A stretch of 64,000 nucleotides of DNA from Levilactobacillus zymae DSM 19395 (GCF_001434115.1 NZ_AZDW01000013.1:1-64000), one strand, 5' to 3'; shown: positions 18,085-26,937, counted from the first letter of the stretch. Made by a program: numbers and translations. The notes: generated by a model not told the origin, from the sequence alone.

Positions 18085-20598
18085 ATGGCAACCGAATCTT
18101 TGGACTTACTCGCAACCGATAACGGCACGCAGGCCGACTACGTGGTGGGCACGGTGAGTGCGGTCTTCTTTGCCAGCCAGGATAGTTTCTATAAGGTCAT
18201 GCTGGTCAAAATCAGTGAGACCAGTTTAGATTGGCACGAAGACGAGATCGTGGTCACCGGTAACTTTGCGGATATCAAAGACGACGTGGCCTACCGGTTC
18301 ACCGGTAAGCGGGTGGAACACCCCAAGTACGGGGTTCAGTTCCAAGCAGACAACTACCAAAACGAAACGCCGACCTCGCGGAACGGTGTGATTGCCTACC
18401 TGAGTGGCGAAGACTTCCCGGGCGTCGGTAAGAAGACTGCCGAACGGGTGGTGGACGCCCTGGGCAACGACGCCATCGAGGCCATCCTAAACGATCACAC
18501 GGTGCTGGACCCGTTGGGGCTATCGCCGAAGGTCACCCAGACGCTGATCGATAACCTGCAGGCCAATAACGGCATGGAGCAGATCATCATTGGGTTAAAC
18601 GGCTACGGCTTTGGGAGCACCTTAGCCGCCGCGATTTATAACCACTATCAGGAAAAAACGCTCGACGTGATCCACGAAAATCCGTACCGACTAGCCGAGG
18701 ACATCGCCGGGGTGAGTTTCAAACGCGCCGACCAGATTGCCACGCAGCTGGGGTATGCCCCGGACCGCCCCGAGCGGTTACGCGCCGGCATTCTCCAGAC
18801 GCTACGGGACCTGTCCGTGGCCAACGGGGACACCTATACCACGGCTAAACCCTTGTTGACTAACGCGTTGGGCCTATTAGAGAATAGCCGCAACGTGCGG
18901 TTGAACCCCCAAGACCTGGCGACCCAGCTTCTAGAGTTAGCCAAGCAGCAAAAGGTCGTGGGTGACGACCAGCGCATCTACTTAAAGCCGTTGTACGACG
19001 ACGAATGGCAAATCGCCGAACATCTGAACCGGCTCTTACAGGCCGACGATGACGACCCGGCGGCCAAGTTCAACGACGAGGCCATTCAAAAACAATTACG
19101 TATCGTCGAAAAACAAACGGACATCACCTACGACGACTCCCAGACCGCAGCGCTGACCGCGGCGATTCGGGCCAAGGTCTTGCTACTGACCGGGGGGCCG
19201 GGGACCGGAAAGACCACAATCATTCGCGGTTTGGTCCAGTTATATGCCCGGCTACACGAGCTTTCTTTAGACATTAACGAGTACAAGGAACGGCCGTTTC
19301 CGATTCTGTTGGCGGCCCCGACCGGCCGGGCCGCAAAGCGGATGAGTGAGACCACCGGCCTGCCCGCCAGTACGATCCACCGCTTATTGGGATTGACTGG
19401 TCGCGAAGCCGACATCGAAGACGCCACCACCAAGGATTTAGAGGGTGGCTTATTGATCGTCGACGAGGTGTCGATGGTCGATGTCTCACTGATGAAGGTC
19501 CTGTTACGGGCCGTGCCGGTGGGCATGCAGGTGATCTTCGTGGGAGATAAGGACCAGCTGCCTTCCGTGGGGCCGGGCCAGGTCTTTCACGACCTCTTAG
19601 CCAGCGACCAACTGACCAAGATTCAACTGGATACCATTTACCGGCAGGGGGATGGGTCGTCGATCATTCCGTTGGCCCACGCCATCAAAAACGGGCAGCT
19701 CCCCGCCGACTTCACCCAGAATCAGCCGGACCGGTCGTTTATCGCCTGTCACGCCAACCAGGTGGCCGACGTGATCGACCAAATCGTGGGGAAGGCCCAC
19801 CAGAAGGGCTTTAGCGCCGCCGACATCCAGGTGCTGGCCCCGATGTACCGGGGAACGGCCGGCATCGACCGGCTCAACGACATCCTGCAGGGGATTTTGA
19901 ACCCCAAGAAGAGCGAGCGCACCAAGGAAGTTGAGTTTCGCCATCAGCGTTTTCGAATCGGTGATAAGGTCTTACACCTGGTCAACAGCCCCGAAAACAA
20001 CGTGTTTAACGGCGATATCGGGACCATTACCGGGATCGACTTGGCCAGCGATAAGCACAGTAAGGTCAAGAGCGACCAGTTGACGATCGCCTTCGAGCAG
20101 ACCGAGGTCACTTACGCGCGTAACGACTGGATTCGCTTGACCCTAGCCTACTGCATGTCAATTCACAAAGCCCAGGGGTCCGAATTTAAGCTGGTCATCC
20201 TCCCGATGGTCAGTCAGTACAGCCGCATGCTCCAACGCAATCTGCTGTACACGGCGGTGACCAGAGCGGCGCAGATGCTGATCCTGGTGGGTGAACCGCA
20301 GGCCTTTACCGCGTGCGTGGAAAACTTGTCGGTCAACCGGCACACCACGTTGACCCAACGCATCCAGGCGGTCTTAGCCCCGGACGCCCCGCAAACGCCG
20401 ACTGCTGGCGAAACGCCAACGTCGACCGCCCCGACACCGCCGGCTACGGCGGCCGAGGCTTCACCGGAGCAGCCGGTCGCTCAGCCAACGACGCCACCGG
20501 ATTACCGCTTAACGCCGGAGTTGGCGTTGGCCGGGCAAATCGATCCGATGATCGGCATGCAGGGTATCACGCCCCAACAATTTATGCCCCGGGCCTAA
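18085..20598 (+). CDS. recD2: ATP-dependent DNA helicase RecD2
   Basis: Superfamily 1B 5'-3' helicase of the RecD2 (YrrC) type, found in bacteria without RecBCD and involved in replication fork stability and repair. The N-terminal OB-like region (residues about 1-100) is followed by helix-hairpin-helix motifs (FPGVGKKTAERV), Walker A GGPGTGKTT near residue 369, Walker B LLIVDEVSMVD, and the C-terminal SIHKAQGSEF motif of UvrD_C_2. After the helicase core there is a Pro/Thr/Ala-rich tail of about 85 residues that looks disordered. ATG at 18085 follows AAGGAG. Confidence 0.95.
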   Translation: MATESLDLLATDNGTQADYVVGTVSAVFFASQDSFYKVMLVKISETSLDWHEDEIVVTGNFADIKDDVAYRFTGKRVEHPKYGVQFQADNYQNETPTSRNGVIAYLSGEDFPGVGKKTAERVVDALGNDAIEAILNDHTVLDPLGLSPKVTQTLIDNLQANNGMEQIIIGLNGYGFGSTLAAAIYNHYQEKTLDVIHENPYRLAEDIAGVSFKRADQIATQLGYAPDRPERLRAGILQTLRDLSVANGDTYTTAKPLLTNALGLLENSRNVRLNPQDLATQLLELAKQQKVVGDDQRIYLKPLYDDEWQIAEHLNRLLQADDDDPAAKFNDEAIQKQLRIVEKQTDITYDDSQTAALTAAIRAKVLLLTGGPGTGKTTIIRGLVQLYARLHELSLDINEYKERPFPILLAAPTGRAAKRMSETTGLPASTIHRLLGLTGREADIEDATTKDLEGGLLIVDEVSMVDVSLMKVLLRAVPVGMQVIFVGDKDQLPSVGPGQVFHDLLASDQLTKIQLDTIYRQGDGSSIIPLAHAIKNGQLPADFTQNQPDRSFIACHANQVADVIDQIVGKAHQKGFSAADIQVLAPMYRGTAGIDRLNDILQGILNPKKSERTKEVEFRHQRFRIGDKVLHLVNSPENNVFNGDIGTITGIDLASDKHSKVKSDQLTIAFEQTEVTYARNDWIRLTLAYCMSIHKAQGSEFKLVILPMVSQYSRMLQRNLLYTAVTRAAQMLILVGEPQAFTACVENLSVNRHTTLTQRIQAVLAPDAPQTPTAGETPTSTAPTPPATAAEASPEQPVAQPTTPPDYRLTPELALAGQIDPMIGMQGITPQQFMPRA

Positions 20599-20615
20599 AA
20601 ACGTTCGGTTAAGCG

Positions 20616-20644
20616 TTGCGTTTCCGGCGGTAAATTGCGATAAT
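20616..20644 (+). promoter_or_regulatory. Promoter for the PRPP synthetase paralogue
   Basis: TTGCGT (20616-20621), 17-nt spacer, GATAAT (20639-20644), 45 nt before the start codon. Confidence 0.7.
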
Positions 20645-20688
20645 GAAGACGAGTTAATTTAACCAGTGAACAAGCATAGGAGGCTGTT

Positions 20689-21675
20689 ATGGTAGAACAG
20701 GTCGAAGCGGGCAAAATGAAGCTCTTTGCCTTAAGCTCTAACCGGCCCTTAGCCGAAAAAATCGCCCGGGTAGCCGGCGTGGAATTAGGTAAGGCAACCG
20801 TTAAACATTTTAGTGACGGTGAAATTCAAATCAGTATTGATGAAAGCATCCGGGGGGATGAACTCTTTATCATTCAGTCCGTCTCTGATCCCGTGAACAC
20901 CAACCTCATGGAATTATTGATCATGGTGGATGCCGCACGGCGGGCCAGCGCAGCGAAAATCAACGTGGTCATTCCGTACTACGGGTATTCGCGGGCCGAT
21001 CGGAAGGCGCGGTCGCGGGAACCCATCACGGCTAAACTGGTGGCGTCGCTCTTACAAATGGATGGCGTCAGCCGGGTCATCGCGTTGGACCTCCATGCGG
21101 CGCAACTGCAAGGGTTCTTCGACATTCCCGTCGATCATCTGCAGAGCGACCGGCTGTTGGCCAGCTACTTTGAGAACAATACCGACCTGAACGCGGAAAA
21201 CACGGTGGTCGTGGCACCCGACCATGCGGGGGTCAGCAGAGCCCGGCGGTTAGCCGAATTATTGGGTACGCCGATTGCTATCATCGACAACCGGAGTGAG
21301 ACCGAAAATGCGGCTCATCCGGAAGCTGTGATTGGGGACGTGCGGCAGAAGCACGCCATCCTAGTGGACGACATCATCGATACGGCCGTACGGATCTCCG
21401 TGTCGGCGGTGGCCCTGCGAAACGCGGGGGCGGCCAGCGTGTACGCTTGTGCGACCCACGCCGTGTTGTCCGGGGACGCGACTAAGCGAATCGACGCCGC
21501 GCCGCTAGAAAAGGTGGTCGTGACCGACTCGATTCAGATTCCAGCCGACAAACAAAGCGATAAGTTCGTGGTCATGTCCGTGGACGAACTCTTCGGGCGG
21601 GCCATTAACCTGATCTATCACGAACAACCCGTTGATCAGCTGTTCCATTCACCAATTACCAAGCAACAGCAGTAA
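20689..21675 (+). CDS. prs: Ribose-phosphate pyrophosphokinase paralogue with altered catalytic loops
   Basis: A 328-residue homologue of PRPP synthetase, clear from [30 protein letters not shown] and [19 protein letters not shown]. Key sites differ from the classical enzyme: the ATP-binding Arg-Gln is R102-A103; the catalytic flexible loop, normally DKRRPRP, reads DNRSETE (200-206) and lacks the catalytic Lys; the PRPP loop DDMIDTAGT reads DDIIDTAVR (227-235). His and metal-binding segments remain. It may be a regulatory or inactive subunit that works with a canonical Prs elsewhere, or an enzyme with changed specificity. It is monocistronic, with its own promoter and terminator. Confidence 0.88.
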   Translation: MVEQVEAGKMKLFALSSNRPLAEKIARVAGVELGKATVKHFSDGEIQISIDESIRGDELFIIQSVSDPVNTNLMELLIMVDAARRASAAKINVVIPYYGYSRADRKARSREPITAKLVASLLQMDGVSRVIALDLHAAQLQGFFDIPVDHLQSDRLLASYFENNTDLNAENTVVVAPDHAGVSRARRLAELLGTPIAIIDNRSETENAAHPEAVIGDVRQKHAILVDDIIDTAVRISVSAVALRNAGAASVYACATHAVLSGDATKRIDAAPLEKVVVTDSIQIPADKQSDKFVVMSVDELFGRAINLIYHEQPVDQLFHSPITKQQQ

Positions 21676-21699
21676 CGGCAGACATGACAAATGGTTTAG

Positions 21700-21725
21700 G
21701 GGGACTCGGTGGAGTCTCCTTTTTT
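21700..21725 (+). terminator. Terminator after prs paralogue
   Basis: GGGGACTC (21700-21707), loop GGTG, GAGTCTCC (21712-21719), then TTTTTT. Confidence 0.92.
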
Positions 21726-21741
21726 AGTGAGGATTGAGAAA

Positions 21742-22797
21742 ATGCAGCAAGCAGCAACCACGCCGACCGCCGACATCGGCGACTATCTCAAGGTCGCGGC
21801 CTGTACCGCGGTCATGTTACAGTCGGTTTTAGGCTTTGCCATGGCGGCCCATCCCACGGTGCGGCAACAATGGGTCTTCGGCAGCGCCTATAACTTGGTC
21901 AAATTTACGGCTCCGGCCTTTATCTTTGGCATCCTGTACACCACGTTACGGCAACACGCCCGGACCCCGACCCAACCCAAACGGCAGTACTGGCGCCAGC
22001 AGTGGTCGGCCCTGGGAGTTCCCACGGCCTGGTGGACGGCGGTGTATCTGGGTCTCCTGCCCGGCGTTCAACAACACGGAACGGCGCAATCGGTCGGCCA
22101 ATTTCTCTGGCAGGCCGTTAACGGTAACGCCGCCCCGCACCTGTGGTACAACACCATGATGCTCCAATTCATCGGGGGGATGCCACTTTTCTGGGCGTGG
22201 TCCCGGTGGGTCGGGCATGACGGCCACCGCGCCCGCCTCAGTCTGGGCGTCACGGCGCTCTTTTACGTAGGCTGGCTGTGGTGGTTTCCCCACGCCCCCA
22301 CTTATCTGGTCGACCGCTTGGCGTTGAGCTTTCTGCCCTACGCCGTGGTGGGCGTCTTGTGGGGCCAATTCAAGACGGGGGCCGTAGCCCTACAACGTCA
22401 CTGGCCCCTAGTAGTGCTGGCCTGGCTAGCGGCCTACGGGTGGCTGAGTGCCCAACTCGTAGCTCGCGGCAGACCGGTGCGGTTGGCCGCGGCGAGTTAT
22501 TACCAGCCTTCGGCGACCCTCTACGCTTTTGCCGTGATCGGCCTGGTCAGTTGTTTAGCAATCGCCCAGTTACGGCGACGCTCGGCGTGGCTGAAACCCA
22601 TGCACTGGTTAGCGACCTACGCTTACCGGGCCTATCTCGGCCACGTCTTCTGGCTGGTCGGGGTGTGGGCGGTGACCAGTGGGCTACCACTCGGCTGGCG
22701 GGTAGTGGTCAGTTATTTGGTGACGTGGCTCCTGGCGTTTATCACGACCTACGGCTTACACGTCGGCTGGCACCGGTTAAAATGGCAAGGGCATTAG
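21742..22797 (+). CDS. Acyltransferase 3 family membrane protein
   Basis: A 351-residue polytopic membrane protein with about ten hydrophobic segments, resembling acyltransferase-3 (OafA/YrhL-like) proteins of lactobacilli, which O-acylate surface polysaccharides. Polar segments such as RQQWSALGVPTAWW, NAAPHLWYNTMMLQFIGGMPLFW and the late YRAYLGHVFW fit the family's catalytic and membrane pattern. The strict N-terminal Arg/His motif of the family is not obvious, so the enzymatic role is less sure than the fold. ATG at 21742 follows GAGGA; a longer frame would start inside the preceding terminator and is rejected. Confidence 0.7.
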   Translation: MQQAATTPTADIGDYLKVAACTAVMLQSVLGFAMAAHPTVRQQWVFGSAYNLVKFTAPAFIFGILYTTLRQHARTPTQPKRQYWRQQWSALGVPTAWWTAVYLGLLPGVQQHGTAQSVGQFLWQAVNGNAAPHLWYNTMMLQFIGGMPLFWAWSRWVGHDGHRARLSLGVTALFYVGWLWWFPHAPTYLVDRLALSFLPYAVVGVLWGQFKTGAVALQRHWPLVVLAWLAAYGWLSAQLVARGRPVRLAAASYYQPSATLYAFAVIGLVSCLAIAQLRRRSAWLKPMHWLATYAYRAYLGHVFWLVGVWAVTSGLPLGWRVVVSYLVTWLLAFITTYGLHVGWHRLKWQGH

Positions 22798-22834
22798 GGA
22801 ATGGCCCCAATTTCTCATCTGAGGGCCGTTCGAC

Positions 22835-22863
22835 TTGCAAACGATTTTAAAAATCGGTATGGT
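22835..22863 (+). promoter_or_regulatory. Promoter with palindromic spacer for the oligopeptide-binding gene
   Basis: TTGCAA (22835-22840), 17-nt spacer, TATGGT (22858-22863). The spacer contains a perfect palindrome, CGATTTT-A-AAAATCG (22842-22856), ideally placed for a repressor. A second inverted repeat, CGAAAA-N7-TTTTCG, is at 22884-22902. The leader downstream also pairs TGTCCGAG with CTCGGGACA. Confidence 0.65.
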
Positions 22864-22978
22864 GGAAACAGATGTTTTGCTTACGAAAAATTAGTATTTT
22901 CGGTGAACCGTTTGTCCGAGTTACCACGAGACGGTTGGCTCGGGACATCGCAGAAATTAAATTGAGGAGCGAGTGATT

Positions 22979-24625
22979 TTGAACGGAAAACACGTTGGCG
23001 TTTTAGTAGGAGTGAGTTTGCTGGTCATTGGGGGACTAGCCGCTTGTGGGAAGTCGTCGTCGAGCAGTTCGTCGCAGGGCTTAGCCACGAAGCAAACCGT
23101 AAAATTGTCGGCCAAGTCGGAAGTGACCACGTTGGATGTTTCCAAGGCGGCCGATTCGACGAGTCTGACCATGCTGTACCACACGCAAGAGGGGCTCTTT
23201 CGGCTAGGGAAGAACGAAAAGTTAATTAACGCGCTAGCCACCAAGACCACGGTGACCAACGGGGGAAAACGCTACGTCTTTAACTTGCGCAAGACCAATC
23301 ACTGGAATGACGGAAAACCGGTCACGGCCCACGATTTCGTCTACTCGTGGCAACGGACGGCTAACCCTAAAACGGCTTCGGAATACGCTTATCTGATGGC
23401 CGGGGTCAAGAACTTTAACCAGGTCCAATCGGGAAAGGTCGCGCCGAGTCAATTGGGAGTCAAGGCCCTGGGCAATTACCGCTTGGAAGTCACGTTGAGC
23501 AAGCCGGTCGCTTACTTTAAGCTGTTGCTGGCCTTCCCAACGTTCTTCCCGCAAGAAAAGAGCGTGGTGGTCAAGGAAGGAAGCCACTACGGTCATTCCG
23601 GCAACGCCACGGCTTATGACGGACCGTTTAAGATGACCAAGTGGACCGGGACGTCGCAGAGCTGGAAGCTGGTCAAGAACCCGAAGTTCTGGGATAAACG
23701 GCACATTCACCTGCAGACCATGAACTTCCAGGTCGTGGCCGATCCGTCGACCGGATTGAACCTTTATCAGAAGAAGGCCCTCGATGCCACCACGCTGGAC
23801 GGCACCCAGGTGGCGAACCTCAAGAACAATTCCGATATGAAGACGTTCGTGGGGGGCTCGACCTACTACATGCAGATGAACGAAAAACGGGTCAAGGCGT
23901 TAAAGAACGTCAAGGTCCGGCAGGCCTTGTCGTTAGCCATCAACAAGCAACAGTTGGCCAGTCACGTCTTACGGGACGGGTCGAAGGCCCCGCTAGGGTT
24001 CGTTTCCCAAAACCTGACGCAAAACCCGCAGACTAAGGCCGATTTTGCCAAGGACGCTTACGTTAAGCAGGGCGTGGCTTACGATTTGCCACAAGCGAAG
24101 CGCTTATTAAAGGCGGGCTTGAAGGCGACCGGCACCAAGCAACTGAACCTGACGTTGATGTGTGACGACTTAGCGGTCACCAAGACCGTGGCCCAGTACA
24201 TCCAAGCCGAATTGGAGAAGTTACCTAACGTGAAGGCTTCCCTGAACACGTTGCCGTACAAGACCCGGTTGAGCCGGTCGAACTCCGGAAACTTCGATCT
24301 GGTCCTCTCGAGTTGGGGAGCCGACTTCGCGGATCCTATCAACTTCTTATCGTTGATGACCACGGGGAACACCAATAACAACGGAAGTTTCAGTGATGCG
24401 CAATACGACGCGTTGATCAAGAAGTCCGAGAACCAAGACGCTAACCGGCCCACGGCGCGGTACAACGACCTGGTCAAGGCCGAAAAACGGTTGATGACCC
24501 AACAAGGGGTCATCCCACTGTATCAACCGGCCACGGTGGAATTGTGGAACCCCAAGGTCACCGGTTACGTTTGGAACCCAGCCGGCATGAGTCGCGGGTA
24601 CCAATGGATGGCCGTTGAAAAGTGA
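22979..24625 (+). CDS. Oligopeptide ABC transporter substrate-binding lipoprotein (OppA/DppE family)
   Basis: Extracellular solute-binding protein, family 5, that captures peptides for an ABC importer. The N terminus is a lipoprotein signal with lipobox LAAC (Cys about residue 23) followed by a Ser-rich linker; the mature part has the SBP family 5 pattern, including LTMLYHTQEGLFRL, HDFVYSWQRTANP and a YDGPFKMTKW segment. TTG at 22979 is preferred: GGAG at 22966-22969 is 9 nt upstream, while the in-frame GTG at 22973 is only 3 nt away. No permease or ATPase genes adjoin it, so it is an orphan binding protein. It sits beside murQ, which suggests, without proof, muropeptide or wall-peptide uptake. 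Confidence 0.92.
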   Translation: MNGKHVGVLVGVSLLVIGGLAACGKSSSSSSSQGLATKQTVKLSAKSEVTTLDVSKAADSTSLTMLYHTQEGLFRLGKNEKLINALATKTTVTNGGKRYVFNLRKTNHWNDGKPVTAHDFVYSWQRTANPKTASEYAYLMAGVKNFNQVQSGKVAPSQLGVKALGNYRLEVTLSKPVAYFKLLLAFPTFFPQEKSVVVKEGSHYGHSGNATAYDGPFKMTKWTGTSQSWKLVKNPKFWDKRHIHLQTMNFQVVADPSTGLNLYQKKALDATTLDGTQVANLKNNSDMKTFVGGSTYYMQMNEKRVKALKNVKVRQALSLAINKQQLASHVLRDGSKAPLGFVSQNLTQNPQTKADFAKDAYVKQGVAYDLPQAKRLLKAGLKATGTKQLNLTLMCDDLAVTKTVAQYIQAELEKLPNVKASLNTLPYKTRLSRSNSGNFDLVLSSWGADFADPINFLSLMTTGNTNNNGSFSDAQYDALIKKSENQDANRPTARYNDLVKAEKRLMTQQGVIPLYQPATVELWNPKVTGYVWNPAGMSRGYQWMAVEK

Positions 24626-24640
24626 AATTAGCATCTCGAA

Positions 24641-24671
24641 AAAGGAATTGATCATTACCAATTCTTTTTTT
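24641..24671 (+). terminator. Terminator after the binding-protein gene
   Basis: AAGGAATTG and CAATTCTTT form the stem, followed by a run of T. Confidence 0.8.
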
Positions 24672-24682
24672 ATGGCCCCGAA

Positions 24683-24697
24683 ATGAAAACGGTTACT
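24683..24697 (+). promoter_or_regulatory. cre site (CcpA operator) upstream of murQ
   Basis: The 15-mer ATGAAAACGGTTACT fits the cre consensus WTGNAANCGNWNNCW at every position. It lies 20 nt upstream of the murQ -35 box, so carbon catabolite control of murQ by CcpA is expected. Confidence 0.75.
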
Positions 24698-24716
24698 AAC
24701 ATTTTATAAATCAGAA

Positions 24717-24745
24717 TTGAAATTCGGTATGGAACATGGTATACC
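24717..24745 (+). promoter_or_regulatory. Promoter for murQ
   Basis: TTGAAA (24717-24722), 17-nt spacer, TATACC (24740-24745). GGTATACC around the -10 is itself palindromic. Confidence 0.65.
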
Positions 24746-24817
24746 TAAGATAGGTTTTATGAAAACGAATACATAAAATGAAAAATAACGTTTTGTGTTA
24801 GGTTGGAGGATGACGAG

Positions 24818-25726
24818 ATGCAATTAGATGAAATCTTAACGGAACAGCGGAATCACCGTTCAACCCATATCGATCGCGAATCGACGCTGGAAATGGTTGC
24901 GACGATCAACCGGGAGGACCAACGGGTGGCCCGGGCGGTGCAGAAGCAGCTTCCCCAGATTGCGGCGGCCATTGATGCGGCGTACCCGAAGTTCGACCAA
25001 GGGGGCCGGTTGATTTACATTGGTGCTGGGACGTCTGGGCGTCTCGGGGTGATCGATGCGACGGAATTACAACCCACGTACGGCTTGACCGCCCAGCAAA
25101 CCTTTGGCCTGATTGCGGGCGGTCCCCGGGCGTTGACCCAAACCGTTCAGGCGGCCGAAGACTCCCCGGAATTAGCGCAGGCGGATCTCGCCGCCGTACA
25201 TCTGACCAGCGATGATGTGGTGGTCGCCAGCGCCGCATCGGGCCAGACGCCCTACACGGTGGCGGCCTTAAAGGATGCCCAGTCCCAGGGCGCGTTAGGC
25301 ATTGGGTTTTCCTGCATTGCCGACAGTCCCTTGGCCCAATTAGCGGACTATCCAATTACCCCGGTCGTGGGCCCCGAAGTGATTACGGGGGCGACCCTGT
25401 TGAAGGCGGGAACGGCCGAAAAGATGGTTTTGAACATGCTGTCGACCGGGATCATGATCAAGACGGGGAAGGTGTACCAGAACCTGATGATCAACGTGGT
25501 TCCGACCAACGATAAGACCTTCGAACGGTCCAAAAAGATCATCGCGGAAGCCACGCAAACCTCGACGTTAGCGGCCGAACGGGCCTTAGCCCGGGCCAAC
25601 AATAACGTGCCGTTGGCCATCGTTTTGATCGAAACTAAGGGCACGATTGCGGAGGCCAAGGAACTGCTGGCGACCACGAACGGTCACGTTTCCCAAGCGG
25701 TTAAGTTGAGTGACGATCGGCATTAA
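24818..25726 (+). CDS. murQ: N-acetylmuramic acid 6-phosphate etherase
   Basis: Cleaves the lactyl ether of MurNAc 6-phosphate to give GlcNAc 6-phosphate and D-lactate, a key step of peptidoglycan recycling. The SIS-domain signature is clear: YIGAGTSGRLGVIDATEL, SASGQTPYTVAAL and GPEVITGATLLKAGTA. ATG at 24818, 8 nt after GGAGGA, gives 302 residues, the family length; an upstream TTG overlaps the ribosome-binding site. No MurNAc PTS gene (murP) adjoins, so the substrate must come from another locus or from internal muropeptides. Controlled by a cre site. Confidence 0.96.
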   Translation: MQLDEILTEQRNHRSTHIDRESTLEMVATINREDQRVARAVQKQLPQIAAAIDAAYPKFDQGGRLIYIGAGTSGRLGVIDATELQPTYGLTAQQTFGLIAGGPRALTQTVQAAEDSPELAQADLAAVHLTSDDVVVASAASGQTPYTVAALKDAQSQGALGIGFSCIADSPLAQLADYPITPVVGPEVITGATLLKAGTAEKMVLNMLSTGIMIKTGKVYQNLMINVVPTNDKTFERSKKIIAEATQTSTLAAERALARANNNVPLAIVLIETKGTIAEAKELLATTNGHVSQAVKLSDDRH

Positions 25727-25761
25727 ATTGGACCGACCAACTTGACTGGTCCACACCAATT
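25726..25761 (+). promoter_or_regulatory. Operator-like inverted repeats over the AKR promoter
   Basis: AATTGG (25726-25731) and CCAATT (25756-25761) frame two inner half-sites, GGACC and GGTCC. The pattern overlaps the -35 of the aldo-keto reductase promoter. The same half-sites recur as a perfect AATTGGTC-N6-GACCAATT at 26916-26937, downstream of the gene, so one transcription factor probably binds both. Confidence 0.6.
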
Positions 25762-25770
25762 CTCTATACT
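25742..25770 (+). promoter_or_regulatory. Promoter for the aldo-keto reductase
   Basis: TTGACT (25742-25747), 17-nt spacer, TATACT (25765-25770). Transcription would begin about 25777 and leave a leader of about 100 nt that can fold: TAAGGG pairs with CCCTTG and ATGAG with CTCAT, enclosing a C-rich/G-rich inner stem. Confidence 0.78.
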
Positions 25771-25878
25771 TTAGGTGGTATAAGATGGATGAGATTAAGG
25801 GCCACCCCCCGGTAACTTTCGGGTGAGGAACCCTTGACCTCCTCATTGGTATGGAGCAGAAAGGAATGTGGCAATTAC

Positions 25879-26868
25879 ATGTACGTAGCAGATGAACACC
25901 GATACGAAAAAATGCCGATTCGGCGCGCTGGTAATACGGGATTTCAACTTCCCGCAATCTCCTTTGGGATGTGGCACAGCTTTGGGGAAGACGCGAACTA
26001 CGCCGACACCCGCGACATTATCTTAAAGGCGTTTGACGCCGGCATCTTTAGTTTCGATTTGGCCGCGAACTACGGTCCCGGTACCGGGGAAGCCGAACGC
26101 CTCTTCGGTCAGGTTTTTCACCGGGAGATGGAAGCTTACCGTGACGAAATGGTCATCAGTACCAAGGCGGGCTTTCACATGTGGCCCGGCCCTTACGGCC
26201 AAATGAGTTCCCGTAAGGCCTTGATTGCCTCACTGGACCAATCGCTGGAACGGATGGGCTTAGACTACGTGGATATTTACTACAGTCACCGGTACGACGC
26301 CGAAACGTCGCCCGAAGAAACGGCCGTGGCCCTAGACGACCTGGTCAAGCAAGGGAAAACGTTATACGTCGGGATTTCCAACTACACGGCGCCGCAAGCC
26401 ATGGCGATGGTCAAGATCTTTAAGGACCTGCACACGCCGTTTGTGATGGACCAAGTGTCCTATAACATGTTGAACCAAAAGACCGCCCAAGACGGCTTAT
26501 TTGACCGGATGCGGGAAAATAACGCCGGGATCATGGCCTATGGTCCCTTGGCGGAAGGGTTGTTGACTGATAAGTATCTGGACGGTATTCCGGATGACGT
26601 CAACATTCATTGGTCGAGCCAATACATCTTTAAGGATGGTCGGGATAAGATTTGGCACAAGCTGCAGGCGCTAAATAAGATCGCCCACAGCCGGGGTCAA
26701 AAGCTGTCCCATATGGCGTTGGCTTGGTTACTCCACGATCCCGTGGTGACCAGCGTGATCACCGGGGCTTCCAAAGCGGAACACCTGTATGAAAACGTAA
26801 AGGCCGTTCAGAATCTGACGTTCGATCCGGAAGAATTGGCCGCCATTGATAAGATTCTCAAAGCGTAA
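25879..26868 (+). CDS. Aldo-keto reductase (YghZ-like)
   Basis: NADPH-dependent oxidoreductase of the AKR superfamily, closest in pattern to YghZ (reported to reduce L-glyceraldehyde 3-phosphate and methylglyoxal). The catalytic tetrad is visible: Asp and Tyr in FDLAANYGPGTGEAE, Lys in ISTKAG and His in YYSHRYD. The nucleotide-binding end GASKAEHL is intact. ATG at 25879 (329 residues) follows AAAGGA; the longer frame from 25834 includes leader sequence. It lies between murQ and a LacI-type regulator and has its own regulated promoter. Confidence 0.92.
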   Translation: MYVADEHRYEKMPIRRAGNTGFQLPAISFGMWHSFGEDANYADTRDIILKAFDAGIFSFDLAANYGPGTGEAERLFGQVFHREMEAYRDEMVISTKAGFHMWPGPYGQMSSRKALIASLDQSLERMGLDYVDIYYSHRYDAETSPEETAVALDDLVKQGKTLYVGISNYTAPQAMAMVKIFKDLHTPFVMDQVSYNMLNQKTAQDGLFDRMRENNAGIMAYGPLAEGLLTDKYLDGIPDDVNIHWSSQYIFKDGRDKIWHKLQALNKIAHSRGQKLSHMALAWLLHDPVVTSVITGASKAEHLYENVKAVQNLTFDPEELAAIDKILKA

Positions 26869-26882
26869 GTGAAACCAATTTA

Positions 26883-26908
26883 GGCGATGTCTGCGGGCAT
26901 CGCCTTTT
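26883..26908 (+). terminator. Terminator after the aldo-keto reductase
   Basis: GGCGATG, 8-nt loop, CATCGCC, then TTTT. Confidence 0.85.
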
Positions 26909-26915
26909 GTGTGGA

Positions 26916-26937
26916 AATTGGTCGAACCAGACCAATT
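26916..26937 (+). promoter_or_regulatory. Perfect operator-like palindrome upstream of the LacI-type gene
   Basis: AATTGGTC and GACCAATT are exact inverted repeats separated by 6 nt. It lies about 36 nt upstream of TATAAT (26973-26978), the probable -10 of the regulator gene, and matches the half-sites over the reductase promoter. The regulator that binds it is not identified. Confidence 0.65.

Noticed and set aside
22278-22850. 190-residue open frame inside the acyltransferase gene
   Set aside because: Same strand, different frame, within a well-supported membrane-protein gene; Arg/Gly-rich low-complexity translation typical of a GC-rich shadow.
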